This document shows, piece after piece, positions 33,400 through 46,119 of a DNA stretch of 64,000 nt. How positions within the stretch are numbered: position 1 is the stretch's first letter; each line of letters begins with the position of its first letter. The position numbers and the translations under genes are program-made. Under the pieces are notes generated by a model that was not told the origin of the DNA, did no database searches, and worked only from the letters and a program-made list of their open reading frames with translations. Source of the DNA: Spinellus fusiger (taxonomy: Eukaryota > Mucoromycota > Mucoromycetes > Mucorales > Phycomycetaceae); NCBI GenBank assembly GCA_025094145.1, contig JALLLS010000033.1:248001-312000 (forward strand). The letters run 5' to 3'.

Positions 33400-34364
33400 T
33401 TATATAGAGCAACCAAAAAACCTTTTTAGATCACTTATAATAATATCATTAAAAGCATCTATGATTAGAGAACTCGAGGTTTCTTCTAAAAGAATTTCTC
33501 TCTTTAGTTTGATTTTTGAGACTAATCAAAACTGTTCCATTGGATTGTATATGAGAGAATAATGTGTAAGGTAAATAAAGTCATAGCCACGACTTTTGAT
33601 ATTTTTCCTCATACTTAAGTGTTTATGTGTTGGTTTACTATCCATCACAACATAATTATTTTTAGACTCTTTATACCTATCTATAACGTTTAGTTTCAAT
33701 GCAATAAAGTTGAAATGATGGCCATTAATAGTGTCACTTTTACTCTTTATACTTCTGAAGTACCCTCTGTTGTTTCTTTCTTTTTTGAGGGGTACTGTGA
33801 ATTTTGAGGTCTTTAATCTCATATTGACCACATCAAAAATAGTCCAAAGAATAAACATTGATTTGGCCTTTGATTTTGGTGGTTGAGCAACCACCCATGT
33901 CCATTCTTTGACCATGTCATAGAGTGCTTCATATTAATACTGAAAGCCGTTTCATCTATAAACACACAGCTGCACTCATAGTTCATATTGGTTGATCCCA
34001 TCTTCTTGAATCATTGACATCTCTCGGTCTTTTGTGATATATTTTTTAACAAAGTGAAATTGTGTCGTTCTGGAAGTGAAACTGTATCTTTGAGTAATAT
34101 AATCGTACAGTGAGAGTTTTGAATTTTTAGGCCTATATAATGAATTGTTAGTTCATCCATTATTTTGTCTAAAACCATTACAGGCTTCTAATTAACAGTA
34201 CTTATCGAATAATCCTAACATTTGTCGTTCAAAATAGATGACAAGTCTACTGAATTACCACTACTAGATATCACCTTTTCAACATAATTATTGAAAGACA
34301 TACTTTAAAACTCTTTCTTATAATTGTTATACATAGTTCTATGAGAAGCTTTGATTTTGGCCAT
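33400..34364 (-). pseudogene. DDE transposase relic of the Tc1/mariner superfamily
   Basis: Read on the minus strand from the ATG at 34364 (MAKIKASHRTMYNNYKKEF): a helix-turn-helix-like part (LTIHYIGLKIQNSHCTIILL), then CVFIDETAFSINMKHSMTWSKNG with the first catalytic Asp, then INGHHFNFIALKLNVIDRY, YVVMDSKPTH with the second Asp, and IYNPMEQF with the Glu (34 residues after it). At least three frame breaks or stops are needed (near 34300, 34010 and 33880, plus a TGA after MEQF). This FIDE...NPxEQF transposase type is common in zygomycete fungi. It differs from the three other Tc1-like families in the window. Confidence 0.8.
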
Positions 34365-37010
34365 AGTACTGCAAATAGACATACACCTCTCGTTCATCAG
34401 AAAAAAAAGATGATACATATCCTCCTTTTTAAATACTTTCAGTAGACTCTTGTAGTATTTTCTTCCATATCATATATGATTATATATTTTTTATTAAACC
34501 TCTTGCTATTATCTTTTTATTTTATATTTTCACAGAGTTCTCAGGTGATTTGAGGCCTAAATATTGATAAAGGGCTTTATCACACAAAAGATAGTTCACT
34601 TTGTTTACCTCTATTTTAAAAGTGGTGATCTATTCACCATCATTGTTATACATGCTGTCTCTTTCACTATCATATACAATGTTACTCATTTATGTTATCT
34701 TTATTATTAGAATATTATTTTTAATATTCACTAACTTCTCCTGTATTTATATGGATTGTAAGTTACTAATTTATTGGCCATTTAGTTATTCTCTTTAGAT
34801 GATTAGAACAATGCTGATTTTGGTTGATTTTTTTCTCTGTGGAATGTGCCAGAGATTGAGAACTTGGAGCAACTCTTCAAGCTGTACTATAAATACACTA
34901 ATGCCTTAAATGGGGACTTATTGGTATTGTAGAGATAGTCATGTTTCCCTGACACTCTACAGTCACTGTTTCAAATTAAAGTAATAGGAGACGTAGTAAT
35001 TAGGGGTCTAGAAGGATTAAAAAGCACTGTAAAAATGTGTTTAAGGAAGCCTTTTAAGACCTCAATAAAGGAGAAAAGTTATTCCCATCTCTTTTCTGTG
35101 TACTGCCCTTAGAGGCTCGGCTTTCTAAGCAATCGTGCAAGTCTGGTTTTGTTCTTTCTTTTGTTCTGTTCTGCTCATTTCTGTTCCTTGGTTATTCTCT
35201 TGTTTTGCTCCTGTATCTGGTCGATACATACCCTCTGTCCTTTTCGTTGGTCTTCGTCGTCGGTACCCTTTTTTCTGTTCTCCGGAAGTCTCTGTTCCAC
35301 TGAGCATCCCACACCATCCCACAAATCGGCCTTCGTTGTGTCTCCCCTGTATCAGTAGCCCTCCTTCCAGAGACCTACGCGCTTCCACAAGATCCTTTTA
35401 GCCCAACAAGACAGTATCATAGAGATGATTGAAAATAGGGGGCACCATTGCTATTGATTTGATGAAATTGAAAATATTATTGAGTTCTATACATTAAAAT
35501 GTTTCATAGAAACTAAAAGAATTTTTTGAAAGCTTTGGTGGACATCTACAAGGCTAGATCTATTCTCTCTACATTGTCAAACAGTTAAATTTTATGACAC
35601 AGAGAATCAAAGCTATATTCTTCTACCTGAAAGAAGTTCATTATCAACATAAATATTTAATAGCCAAGAATGTCTATAAAAACTATTCTTTGATCTTTGT
35701 TGTACAGACCTTTGTTTCTGTTTCTTGTTTTCTGTGTCATATTATTTCCTTTCTATTTTCTATCTCTCATTCTATGTGTATTCTTTGTTGGTTTCTATTT
35801 ACTATTATTTTGAAATAATTAATATTATATCACATTTAATACTGTAAGATACTATTGATGCCTGAGAAATAGTGACTACATAACATCTGAAAATAGTAGT
35901 AAAATAAATATCTTTTCTATTATGTTTGATGAAATAGACTGTGATTGATTCAAGCTGGTGTCAAGGCCCTGTTTTCTTTGAACAATCAAACAACTGAGGT
36001 CAAGATAATAGATGATGAATCATACATATGGAAGGACTTAATTTAATAGAAACAGTTGAGGGAAAGTCTTTAAATTTATTGAGTTTTCAGATAAAGATGT
36101 TTAAAAGTAGTAGCCAAATTAAATTAATAGTGCCTCAACAAAGAAAGTATTGCCAATTTATATAAAAGAACAAATTATATATCTGAACAACCAAGATGCT
36201 ATTAAAAAAAACATGATTTAAGGACACAGCGTCTCCATAAAGAATCAATTACATGTATATAAAATAATAACTTAATGACTTTAAGCAATTGTTTAAAATA
36301 AACTCTATGTATGAAATGTGGGGAGACTCCAATATATAACTTATGTGTCTCTTTCTCATATGAAATTAATGGCATATTTTAAAGAGTCTTTTTGTATCTC
36401 AATATGTTATGAAATGTATAGGCTTTTATATCTTATTCTTACAGCAAAGAGTACACATGCTTAAAAAGTATTGAATAATAGTCATAATTCGATCCAAATA
36501 TCTTTGTGTTCTTGTTGAATGGCACAGTCTCCACTTGGATAACTTCTAGTCCCTGAGCCTGGAGTATGTCCTGTTGAATTTGTAAGTCATACATACCTTC
36601 CATCGGGTGTATTTATTTGTTGTTCTCAAGTCCCATTGCTTCAATAATGACATGATAATGACATGCTGAGGAGCTGACAATGGTAGCTCAATCACAAACA
36701 AAAAGAAAGCGTTGGCTGCTGCATGTGTGTGGTTGCACTTATTTCAATAAAACCATCACTAGAATAAATCTATACAGCCAGTATCTTGGTACATCTGTTG
36801 GGACAGAATGAGAATGTATTAGAGTCTTTATTGCCCATTTATCCTTGTTAAATAGGCATGGATTGCATACTCATTTGAATAGTATAGATGGATTTATGAT
36901 GTATTAAGTAAACAGCCAGTCTAGTGTCTGTCTTCTTCCTAATAAGCATCTTTTTATTCTTTGTTTTTTTATTTATTCTTTATTTGTTAAAGTGCACTAC
37001 CTATTATACA
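34365..37010. other. AT-rich intergenic region with a small coding-like island
   Basis: No gene is supported. At 36440-36735 on the minus strand two overlapping frames look coding-like: one includes FVIELPLSAPQHVIIMSLLKQWD and ends at a GTATGT donor, the other contains DILQAQGLEVIQVETVPFNK. They cannot be joined by a normal-sized intron, so this is probably a gene fragment. At 35130-35400 a pyrimidine-rich, less AT-rich patch is open on both strands without any domain. Confidence 0.35.
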
Positions 37011-37955
37011 TTATCTGTCATTGGCACCCACTGTAACTGTTATCCAGTAGCAAAAGCGCAACACTTTTCTTGGATGACTGGCTGAACCTGATCCACCACA
37101 GTCAGTTCTATAGTGCTTAGTATCTATAAGTAGTGATAGAAGAATTGGATTGACCCCTTTTAAGCTATGACTGTAGAGAGAGGTACTCAAAGACAAGTTA
37201 ATGGAGGCTAGAGCATGATCAACACAATCAGAGTGAGTGTGTTGAATATTGTTTGACTATGGGAGTAGAATGAGTTCAGTCGACACAGAAAAGAATAATA
37301 CACAATGAGATGTGTTGTTTGCGGCCTAAATGCACTCTCTTTTGTGAATCACCAATAGCAATTGTATCCACAGAATCACAACCAAAAGTACAGTCATTGA
37401 TAAAGAAGAATAAAAACAAGTCTACAGACCAGTCTGTATGCTTTTGGACCTATCTCCTTGTAGACAGCTGTTGCTATTACTCTGGTATTAGAGACACCCA
37501 TGAACACATAGGAGTTACTGATAAAAGTCTATAACAAGACTCAAGTGGTGGGTGTTGAGTTGCCATGAGGACTGGTGGTGGAGAGTCTATCTGTTCTCTG
37601 AGGGTGTCTGTGGTGTATATTAAGAAAAGCCTTAAAGGAGAATAGCATAGTGTATATCCCATTGTAACGAGCAATAAGCAGCGATAGACTCAAACAACTG
37701 AGGATGTGTTTCTGGATGACTCATGACGTTGATGGCTTTTCTTGAAGAACTTCTCCTTTTACAAACATAAAGGGTCTGGGAGTCTGGTGAGTGAATGAGA
37801 GATGATGCTGTTGTTGCACTCCAGTGTGCTGTGTTGACTAAAGGCAGTACAGGCTCTGGTGCGGGGGCTGGTGCTGTTTGTTTGTTAAGGGTGTCTATAG
37901 CAGACAGTGCCTGGCTATTCGCGGGAAAGGGCTGTGGTTGTGCGGTGGCCACATA
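37011..37955 (-). CDS. Probable multi-exon gene of unknown product
   Basis: I do not recognise the protein. Several minus-strand segments read like exons. About 37952-37670 contains ALSAIDTLNKQTAPAPAPEP, LYVCKRRSSSRKAINVMSH and ETHPQLFESIAAYCSLQ. About 37620-37480 contains REQIDSPPPVLMATQHPPLES. About 37490-37400 contains RVIATAVYKEIGPKAYRL. The last, 37258-37011, follows an acceptor CCCATAG and reads THSDCVDHALASINLSLSTS to VTVGANDR-stop. The base composition is less AT-rich than the flanks. A start codon and two of the junctions could not be settled, so the model is incomplete and the boundaries approximate. It could be a decaying gene. Confidence 0.4.
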
Positions 37956-38190
37956 TCATACTCAACAGACACAGCACTTTTAATCTGCGGTGGCTATTGG
38001 AAATACGCAGAATAAGCAAAGCAAGCTGGGCTGTGTTCTGATGTGAGACTAAGAGTTAAATCGGCATTCACAATATATTCACTAAGAAGCCCTTTGCAGA
38101 GTCAAGCAGTGTGATGGCTACACCTAGCAAGTAAAACATACACACACTTCTTCACTGTTTATTATTATTATGACTAATCTATCCTCATTG

Positions 38191-38226
<36 letters not shown>

Positions 38227-40494
38227 AAGCCACAGTGGAATAGACTGCTTATTATCATTTTCTTAATTGTTTACGACATTGCCGCAGGTAGCACGACAAA
38301 GGGTCCAGGCAAAAAAGGGCGAGCCTTGAAAAATCCTGAGCCTACAAGCAGGAGCGACCCACTTGTATCCATCACTCCTGTTTCCACACAATCCATAGTC
38401 ACAATGCATAGGCCACCCAGCACACTTCCTACAAACCTAAAGATGGAGGGGAGCAGACAGGATGCTTAATAATATAAATGCATAACCATGTCTAGCGACC
38501 ACATCAAGAATGCAGAAAGAGGCGAAGGTGAGTACACACTATAAACTACCAAGCACAAAGTATTCTCTTAAAAAGAGACTACTCTATGGAATTGATAGGT
38601 CATAAGAGCAAATAACTCCCATTACACCAAGCATAATTTCATATTAGAGATGTTTCATGATAAAGTCAACTCTCACTGTCTCTTCAATTAATGCTTCCGA
38701 TGGTAAAGAGAGAAAAGAAAAGGTGTGGAAATAAAGCGGATATTTATACCTTTTTGACTAGGGTAGGAGATGCAAATCTGTGACTTAATAATGACTGCTG
38801 AGTGAATCACAGGATTCGGCTGTTGAAAATAAAAAGGACGGCTGTGGGTGGCTGCTATAGAGATAGAGTCAAGTGGAAAATATTTTCATCTGCTCATGTG
38901 TTATGATTGGGCCTGCTACTGTGACTATAAATCAATGTGTATTATTATGTTCCCACAGTGTTAAATTCGCCTTTTGATAGAAGAACATGACGCTTATGCC
39001 ACTAGAAATATGTGTCTGTTCTGCAGACTCTTCTTAAGTGTATCTCCTCCCTTAAATTTATTTCTCAGCCATCTCAGCACCGCCAGAGTATTGAGAGAGA
39101 AGGAGTACATTGACGGAACAAACTGAGCATCGTACATCAGATATTGTGATTCAATCAAATAAGTCTTTCTATTTCGGCATCCGATGATTCTATTCTTTCT
39201 AGATATCACTGTCTTATTACGGCCACTCTTTCTTTTTTCTTCTTTTTATCATTGACATATAATATCATCTAAATTCACTGGTATATTATTGATTTATATT
39301 AAATAATTGATTTATAAAACTCATACCAAAGAGAGTATATGATAGGGAAGTTCAAACAAGAAACAATAGACTACTGAGGTTATGAGACTCATTAAATCAC
39401 TGTATTTTGTTACTTGTTCTATTAATCGCATTGCCTTAATATTAAACCCACTGAGATACTTCACATACAAAGTCATTTAGAACTCATTAGAAGGGTGAAT
39501 CAAATAAATGCCATACTCATTGCCAGTGCTAGGACTGTAGTTAATATTACCAATGATGTAGAATATCGATTCAGCTATTCAACCCAGACAACTGTTCTGT
39601 TATGCAGTCACTGTGTTGCTTGAAACTCACATGCGACAAGACTCTATCAGTCTTGTATAAAGAAAAGAGTCAACAGGTTTACTATGGATACTTGCTGTGC
39701 ATTGATGTTTCTGTCTGTCTATAGATGTCTCATGGTCTCTTATCAAGCCTAAATCAGTCAGTAATAAAGAATATGGCAATACATACTACTCTCTTCCAAA
39801 TTTGACTCTTTTTTTTAGCCAACAAACATGCATACAGATAAGCATGAAACAACAACATGAACTATGCATGTAAAATATTACTTTCTGATAAAAAGAAACA
39901 CTATTATATCTATCTCTAAAGAGTTCATAGAGATATGGTCATAATAATGAAGCAGTCAAGTAGAGAAAATCTCACTGAGGCCAAAAGAAGAGATATTGAC
40001 TTGTATCCCAGCTTATAGAATGATGCTAGGTATCGGACCTTACTCAAGAGACATTCAGTAAATAGAGCCACTGGGCTACTTTGATTTTGAGCATGAAAGT
40101 TAGAGAAAGAAAAAACATGAAGAAAACCAGAATAAAAAGGGAAAGGAAAAGGTAACTAACATTGATTACACTTGTCATTCATTTTTCACTGAGTCAACGT
40201 TGTATGGTATGCTTTTCATATGTACAGAAGCCCTAATGTATTCTGATATATAAACCATTATTGGGAATGTTATCCATGTAAGATGTAAATAGTGTTTTAT
40301 TACATATAGCTGATTTCGGCACACATACCAATTTTATATATAATATATAAATAAAAATAAAAAGATGGAGACTTACGGGACATAGCATAAGTGTCAAGAC
40401 TTATTCTTGTATTTCAAATATACATGAATGATCTATGTAAGATGATAAGGCGGGAATTCTTTTCTTTTAAAAAAACACATACTTCATTTTCTTA
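37956..40494. other. Intergenic region with a CA/TA microsatellite and weak coding islands
   Basis: A (CA)n(TA)n tract lies at 38199-38226. Downstream, 38287-38469 is open on the plus strand (STTKGPGKKGRALKNPEPTS...) after a possible CCGCAG acceptor, and ATG 38490 begins a short open stretch ending in GGCGAAG/GTGAGT. On the minus strand 39209-38994 is open (RNRKTYLIESQYLMYDAQFV...). None has a recognisable domain or complete exon structure, so I do not call a gene. Confidence 0.35.
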
Positions 40495-41580
40495 GTTTCA
40501 TACTTTATCTTGATGTTATTATAATCTTGCAAATGCATTAGATAGAGACGTGAATCTTTCAATATATAAATAAAATATTATTTATACTACAGAAGTAGTT
40601 TCTATTTATTTATAGATCAATCAGTAACTACTATAGCTAGTCTTGGCTTCTAACACTGCCTATTATCTCCGTCTCATATTGGCAATGAGGTTACCTTCCT
40701 CTTCCTTCAATACTTTACTCATTTCCAGCACTACAACAGACTATAAATTTTGCTTGGTGTAATACATTCTACTGTTCTTCTTAAGAATCTTCATGAGATA
40801 AGCCCACAGATGCTTTATTAGATTGAGATTAGGACATTGCACAGACTAGCAGAGCCATTACCATATCACTTTCTATATTAGTTTTACTCCTGTGTTGTCT
40901 TGTATGAGATCTAACATTGTCCTCTTGTAGGCAGTAACTGACTCCAGGGTTAAGTGAGACATTTGAGTTCGAGGAAGTAGGCTTCTTCCAAAAAAGCAAT
41001 GCACCCTTTTATATATATATAGAGAGAGTTTATCATACACTCCACTACTTATAAACTTCTTTGTTTCTAAAATATGCTCAGGATTAAAGCCATGTGGTAC
41101 CTCCTGGTGACTTGACACCCATGTCAAGGTTCACCAGCCCTACTATAGACTCATCCAACCAGACTATTTCCTGTCATTGTTCATGAGTCCAGTTGACATA
41201 TTCTTTGGCCCACTTGAATCAGGATTATTTTTTTATTTATCAATAGATTAAATGAATAGAAGCCTATTTCATTGGGGTGTTTGTTCAAAGTTTGTCTTGA
41301 TACCTTGATGGCTATATCTGCCATAATGGTTACTTTGGTCCGGTGAGAGTTGCTCATTACTGTTCTTCTCAACCACCAGAGGCCCTTGTTCATGTTTAGC
41401 ACCTGATGGATGATAATTGAGTAAGTCTCAGTTCTGCTGTACTTCTTATGAACCTCGGGTGTTTTGACAAAAATATTTACAGTGTCGGATGAGTCAAGTA
41501 TTAGGGAAAAAGAAGTGTTATAAAAAAGAAATAGTGTTTGTTATTCTTTTGTATAAAAATAGCCCGAAATTTGAGAAAAG
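40495..41580 (-). mobile_element. Decayed Tc1-like element, family M, copy 1
   Basis: On the minus strand the start (DSSDTVNIFVKTPEVHKKYS, near 41490) parallels the N-terminus of the copy at 55360-56240. The C-terminal end near 40670 matches the SMRRRCQAVID block, here with stops. Both flanks are also shared with that copy (TACTTTATCTT on the left, AAATAGCCCGAAATTTGAGA on the right). Multiple stops and an internal deletion remove the catalytic core. Confidence 0.65.
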
Positions 41581-42452
41581 AATAGGTTAATTATTAAGTG
41601 TCACTCTATTATCAACACTACTATCTTTATGCATTAAAAGTTTTATGTTTCTATCTAATGAATGCATAAAGTTATAATAATATCAAAAAAGTATGATTAT
41701 ATATGAATATATAAAAGAAATATGTATTTAAAATAGCCCAAGACATTCTTTTCATCACTTTATTAACATATTTTCATTATTCATTGAAAGTGTCATACCC
41801 ATCTCTAAGAAATTCATGAGATTACAGTCCTATCAAAGTATTTTTTTAAATAAATAAATAAATAAACATCTATCCTTTTATATCCATCACTCTAACAACT
41901 AAAATCACTTCATACTATACCATGAACATTATTCAGCTTAAAGTCTGATTACTTGGAGAAACGTCTCAGATTCAATTTTATTAACATTCATTTTCCATCT
42001 TTAACTCATTAGAATAAAACATTGAAGTTTTTCTTTGTGTTTCTCTTCTTGAGTATAGGTTTGTCTATGATTTCTAAATAATAATCTTTTTTCTTATATA
42101 CACTATTTCAGGAAAATAATGAGACAAAGTAATATCTCAAAAATAAAATAAAAACACTTTGAACTTTATACAGATTCGACTCGATACCTGTGAAACCAAA
42201 AAAGAGGAATTCACATCTCATATTCAATATCAAGACTCTATAAAGTGAATGAGTTTGAACACAGACACCCAGCTTCTCATAGCGCGATGTGCCAATGATA
42301 AGCCAAATGTCTTAGTCAGCATAGAAACTTGTCCAAATCTCCATCCCCATCATGATTACTTTAATTCAGCACTGTCAGAGTGTTATTTTATATGAAGAAT
42401 GAGGGAATGCAAGAAAGAAAAGAAAGTGAAAGAAAGAAAGAAATGTAAGACA
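41581..42452. other. AT-rich 3' flank of the bZIP gene
   Basis: It contains an AAAT tetranucleotide run (41844-41867), and GAAAG repeats at 42413-42445 just past the bZIP stop codon. No gene. Confidence 0.5.
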
Positions 42453-43641
42453 TCAAGACACTTTCTTCTCTACTATTTCTAATACTCGTTGAATTTCTTC
42501 TTCTTCAAACATGGGTCCAGTTTCAGAACACATAGCAAACTGCTTTAGCTTATCAAACACCTCGTCCAAGTCAAACTCTTCAAAACTAGGATGGTTTGAC
42601 AATCTCTTCCAGACCTGTGAACAAGGAATTAACCTGGCCCGTAGTGATGATTCTTGACGAGGTGTATTTTCTAATCGCTCGGTAATTGTCTGTGCAAACT
42701 TATCGAATAGTTTCTTTGCACTCTTGACTATATCATCCGTCTCATTGTCCACTGTCATGCGTCCAGTGACAATGGGAACACGGTGTTGAGTCACTGTATC
42801 ATTCAGCAGCCCCGTAGCATCAAACAGTGGTTCTGACAAGAGTTGGTTGTAGGCAGAGTTGCATACTTCCTTCTTGAGTCTCTCACAGAAAGAGATTCCA
42901 TCTTTATCACGTATACAGGCAATAGCAGAAGAAGAGGCTCGTTGTAATTGTACCTCTTTATGTACTGAGGAAAGGGTAGGAGGTGTCTCATGTCCCGAAC
43001 CCAATACCAATCCCAAGGGTTCTGTGTTACTTTCTGTTGCCTGGAGACGAAGCTGCATTTCTCTCATAGCAGATCTTAATTCGCCATTCTCTCTTTCCAG
43101 GCGGTCTATATGAAACGCATGGGCTGTTTCAATAGCCTTAATCTTCTCCTCGAGTTCTTTTACGTAGACTTCTTTTCGTGCTCTGAACGCACGTTGTGCT
43201 GTCCGGTTCTGTTCTCTGCGCCGCTTTCTCTGGTCTACTGCGAATGACTAAGCCATGGTAGGTTATAGGGTATGTTACTAAGCACATGGACACACAGACA
43301 CACACAGACACATGGCAACTGCTTACCTGGGAGTGAACACTGCTGTCGGATACACTGCCCTCTATTTCATACTTAGATAAACAAAGAAAAAGAGAGGATA
43401 GGGGAGGGTATGTTTTCTAATAGGATAGTCTATAGTCACCTTGATGAAAGGCCTCATTGCAGTCGTTGGCTTGATATGGCCGTGTGGGCTTTGGTGTGTT
43501 CTCTATGGCAGGTAACTCCCATGCATGCTTTTCATTTGTATTTATTCTTAGTGCCTGTGGAAGAATGGGGTTGGGTGCAATAGGTCGGAAGGGAGATGTC
43601 CAGACGGGTGGTGAGTTTTGGAGGGTCCCAGGCTGAGGCAT
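42453..43641 (-). CDS. YAP1: Yap1/Pap1-type bZIP oxidative-stress transcription factor
   Basis: Exons on the minus strand 43641-43440, 43361-43327 (35 nt) and 43247-42453 encode 343 aa. The basic region DQRKRRREQNRTAQRAFRAR (residues ~84-103), with the fungal QNRxAQRAFR signature, is followed by a leucine zipper (VKELEEKIKAIETAHAFHIDRLERENGELRSAM). In this family it binds TTAC/GTAA half sites. The C-terminus matches the Yap1/Pap1 cysteine-rich domain: LIPCSQVWKRLSNHPSFEEFDLDEV and FAMCSETGP, with Cys at about residues 288 and 319. The middle Cys of yeast Yap1 is Phe here. A second Cys trio lies at about 190, 200 and 208, like an n-CRD. In yeast, disulphides between these domains hide the export signal under peroxide. 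The ATG at 43641 is the first in the frame. Confidence 0.9.
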
Positions 43642-43829
43642 GGACAGGATTAAGAACTATAAAAATAAAAAGAAGCAGTCCAAGTCATTTCCATTTCTAT
43701 CCATCAGTTCATTGGATGGATTTTTACAGCGGGAGGCAAGACAGGCAGTATAGGGAATGTTTATGCAAAAATATCTATAGACACAAACATAGATATCTAT
43801 ATCTATATCTATATCTATAGATATATGTA

Positions 43830-43866
<37 letters not shown>

Positions 43867-44524
43867 GTGTGTATTTTGTGTGTTTTGTGTTCAATACTTT
43901 ATTGACTTTTATAGGGCCCTCCCACCAACAGTCTATGTTTTGTGCCTGTAGAGAGACCTGAACTGGCTCTTTCTCTCTTTTTCTTCCTATGGCATGGGGA
44001 GCAGAAGTGTATTTCATTACAAGTGTATTTCATTACAAGTGTATTTCATTTTCAATGTATGTACATAGTGCTGGCCAGTGTTATATTGCACAGGGACAAC
44101 TGCAGGGCCTACAGGGAAAATAGCAGTAACTGTCGGAGTGGACTCAATGAAAAAGAAAAGTGTACAACCAGCTCATGCATCTGATGTAACAAGAGACTCT
44201 TCTGACAGAACTTTCTTTTCTTCTGTCATCTTTCTTACAGTGTCTCTATGGAAAAGGCCCTCTTTAAGAGAGAGAGAGAGACTTCAATGACGTGAGATGC
44301 ACGAGCAAAAGTATCTGCTCTGTCTGTTAATGTCCGAGTCCGTAGGAATACATCGTGAGATATAGGCCATAGTCTTTTTCTTTTCTCAGCTCGAAAAATA
44401 AAAAGGTATCTTATAAGGCTAGTCTAAAGGCATAAGATGTGGGGCTATGCAGGTCAAATAGCACAGGCACCTTTCCTTACAGTGATGTCTTCTAGTGATG
44501 AAATATTGAAATAGTAAAAGGTGT
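43642..44524. repeat. Upstream region of the bZIP gene with tandem repeats
   Basis: It holds ATCTAT and GTATGT microsatellites (43790-43868) and a 16-bp tandem repeat, GTGTATTTCATTACAA, in two full copies and a diverged third at about 44006-44052. An AG tract lies at 44263-44281. On the minus strand 44380-44290 is open (PISHDVFLRTRTLTDRADTF) and may be an exon of an unrecognised gene. Nothing else is supported. Confidence 0.5.
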
Positions 44525-44797
44525 TCAAGTAGAATACAACGCAATGTGGGTTGAGTGTGTAGGTGCGTCTGTGGACTGCTGAAATGGGATCAAAGAGTAT
44601 ATCTTTGGGGCTTGTGTTGAATCATCTACAAGGAATACTACAATATCTTTCTTTACTGAAAAGAGTAAAAGTGCTATTACCAGTAACCAGACACATAGAA
44701 AGAGAATATAATAAAGATGGAAAGTTATAACCACACCTTCCACACTACATATTGTTGAGAATGTTGAGGAATTTGACCCGCATATTCCAAGAGACAT
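44525..44797 (-). CDS. Possible small single-pass membrane protein
   Basis: A 90-aa open frame with one strong hydrophobic segment (about residues 23-45, GVVITFHLYYILFLCVWLLVIALLLF), followed by a lysine pair and a polar tail. There is no recognised family. It could be an exon of a larger minus-strand gene, as the next 200 bp downstream also look weakly coding. The AT-rich context makes chance open frames with hydrophobic runs common, so support is weak. Confidence 0.3.
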   Translation of the reverse strand: MSLGICGSNSSTFSTICSVEGVVITFHLYYILFLCVWLLVIALLLFSVKKDIVVFLVDDSTQAPKIYSLIPFQQSTDAPTHSTHIALYST

Positions 44798-45894
44798 TGC
44801 TATTGTATAAATTAAATTAATCTAACATAGTCTGAAAATTATATAAGTAGTTGTAATATGAACATTTAAAAGGTATTGGATAAGTACTACAGGATCATAT
44901 TCTATTTCTATTGTAATAACTGTTCTGACATAAGTGCTTGAAACTATTGTTACTTGCTCAATTCACAATGTCTATTGACTTTTTGATCTTATAACTGCAG
45001 ACCTTTATTGAGTGATTGTAGATACACAGGACAAGTCTCCACTCCCTATAACTCCACTCCAGATAGTAATTCTCATAAATGACAACCAATATGTGGCTAT
45101 GGGCTGTGTTGTATAAGTCAAAAGTAGTGTCAGCAAATAGGAAGATGTCGTGGGGTAGATTTAATGGATATAAATCAAGAGGATATGATCTCTTTTGTGT
45201 AGGTGATCTGTGTTTATGCGAGGGCCCTGTTGTGGAGTGTAGGAAGGATGTTGATAAGTGTGGACAAGATTATATCTCATCTATTTGTTGAGACATGCAA
45301 AGAGCAGCTTGTTTGAGTTGATCACATTTGAATGTTAGTGAGAGAGGTGTGTTGGGTGTCATTTGAGAAGTAATGGATTCTTTCTCTTTGAGAAAGTCAT
45401 CCTGTTCGCTCACTACTAAAACGACACTACTTCCTTATGGAATAAGATGAGTAATAGCAGTGGTTGCAAGCTTGGAGTTCTGATAATCCAATGCCATGTC
45501 TATGATAAAATGGCCCGTTTATCACAATAAGTACTAGAAAGGTAAAAGATCAACCAATTACCCATCCATCAGATCCACACCCAAAAAAAAGAATTGTATT
45601 GGTATGAGCACTGAGTTAGTGTCTATGAACAGTTATTCTATATTCAGTACATAACAGCCTTGTTGTATCAATGATTCTATAGGGACATTAGTGAATCTGA
45701 GATCCAGTTAGATGTCTTCAAGCGACCATGTGAAATGAATGTACACCATCTCTGGAAACAGAGGTATATAATTAGTCTTTGGATTCATTGAATTAATCAA
45801 TCACATAGGTCCTGGAATCTATAGTACTCAATTATCAGCCTCAAAGTAATACTTTGATAAAACTGTTATTGATTAATGAGTTGAAAATGCGAGT

Positions 45895-46119
45895 TTATAT
45901 ATCTATGAAGAGGGCTGTGCCAGTAACCTGACCAGCCTCTATAGACTTCTCTTGTACTCCTGTTTGCTTATCTCCATCTATACAAACAGAGGCGTCTTGT
46001 CTTTCTCTTTTACGTATCCAAAAATAAATAAAACAATAGATGAAATGAGTCAAATTCAAAGCTATTGTAGACAGGATTTGTGACAAAGAAGAGTATACAA
46101 GAGACAACAGTAACAGCAT
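45895..46119 (-). CDS. Possible small membrane protein
   Basis: A 74-aa open frame starting with about 35 mostly hydrophobic residues (MLLLLSLVYSSLSQILSTIA..., FIYCFIYFWI), then a basic KRERQ and an acidic, polar tail. It resembles a signal-anchored protein in layout only; no family was recognised. 44798-45894 around it contains no supported gene; an open stretch at 45079-45291 on the plus strand lacks any domain. Confidence 0.3.
   Translation of the reverse strand: MLLLLSLVYSSLSQILSTIALNLTHFIYCFIYFWIRKRERQDASVCIDGDKQTGVQEKSIEAGQVTGTALFIDI

Noticed and set aside
35125..35401. Overlapping open frames of about 88 codons on both strands
   Set aside because: Pyrimidine-rich low-complexity composition keeps both strands open; no domain or splice context.
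43775..44017. Minus-strand open frame with repeated THTHTH and YRYRYR
   Set aside because: A microsatellite translated in one frame, not a protein.
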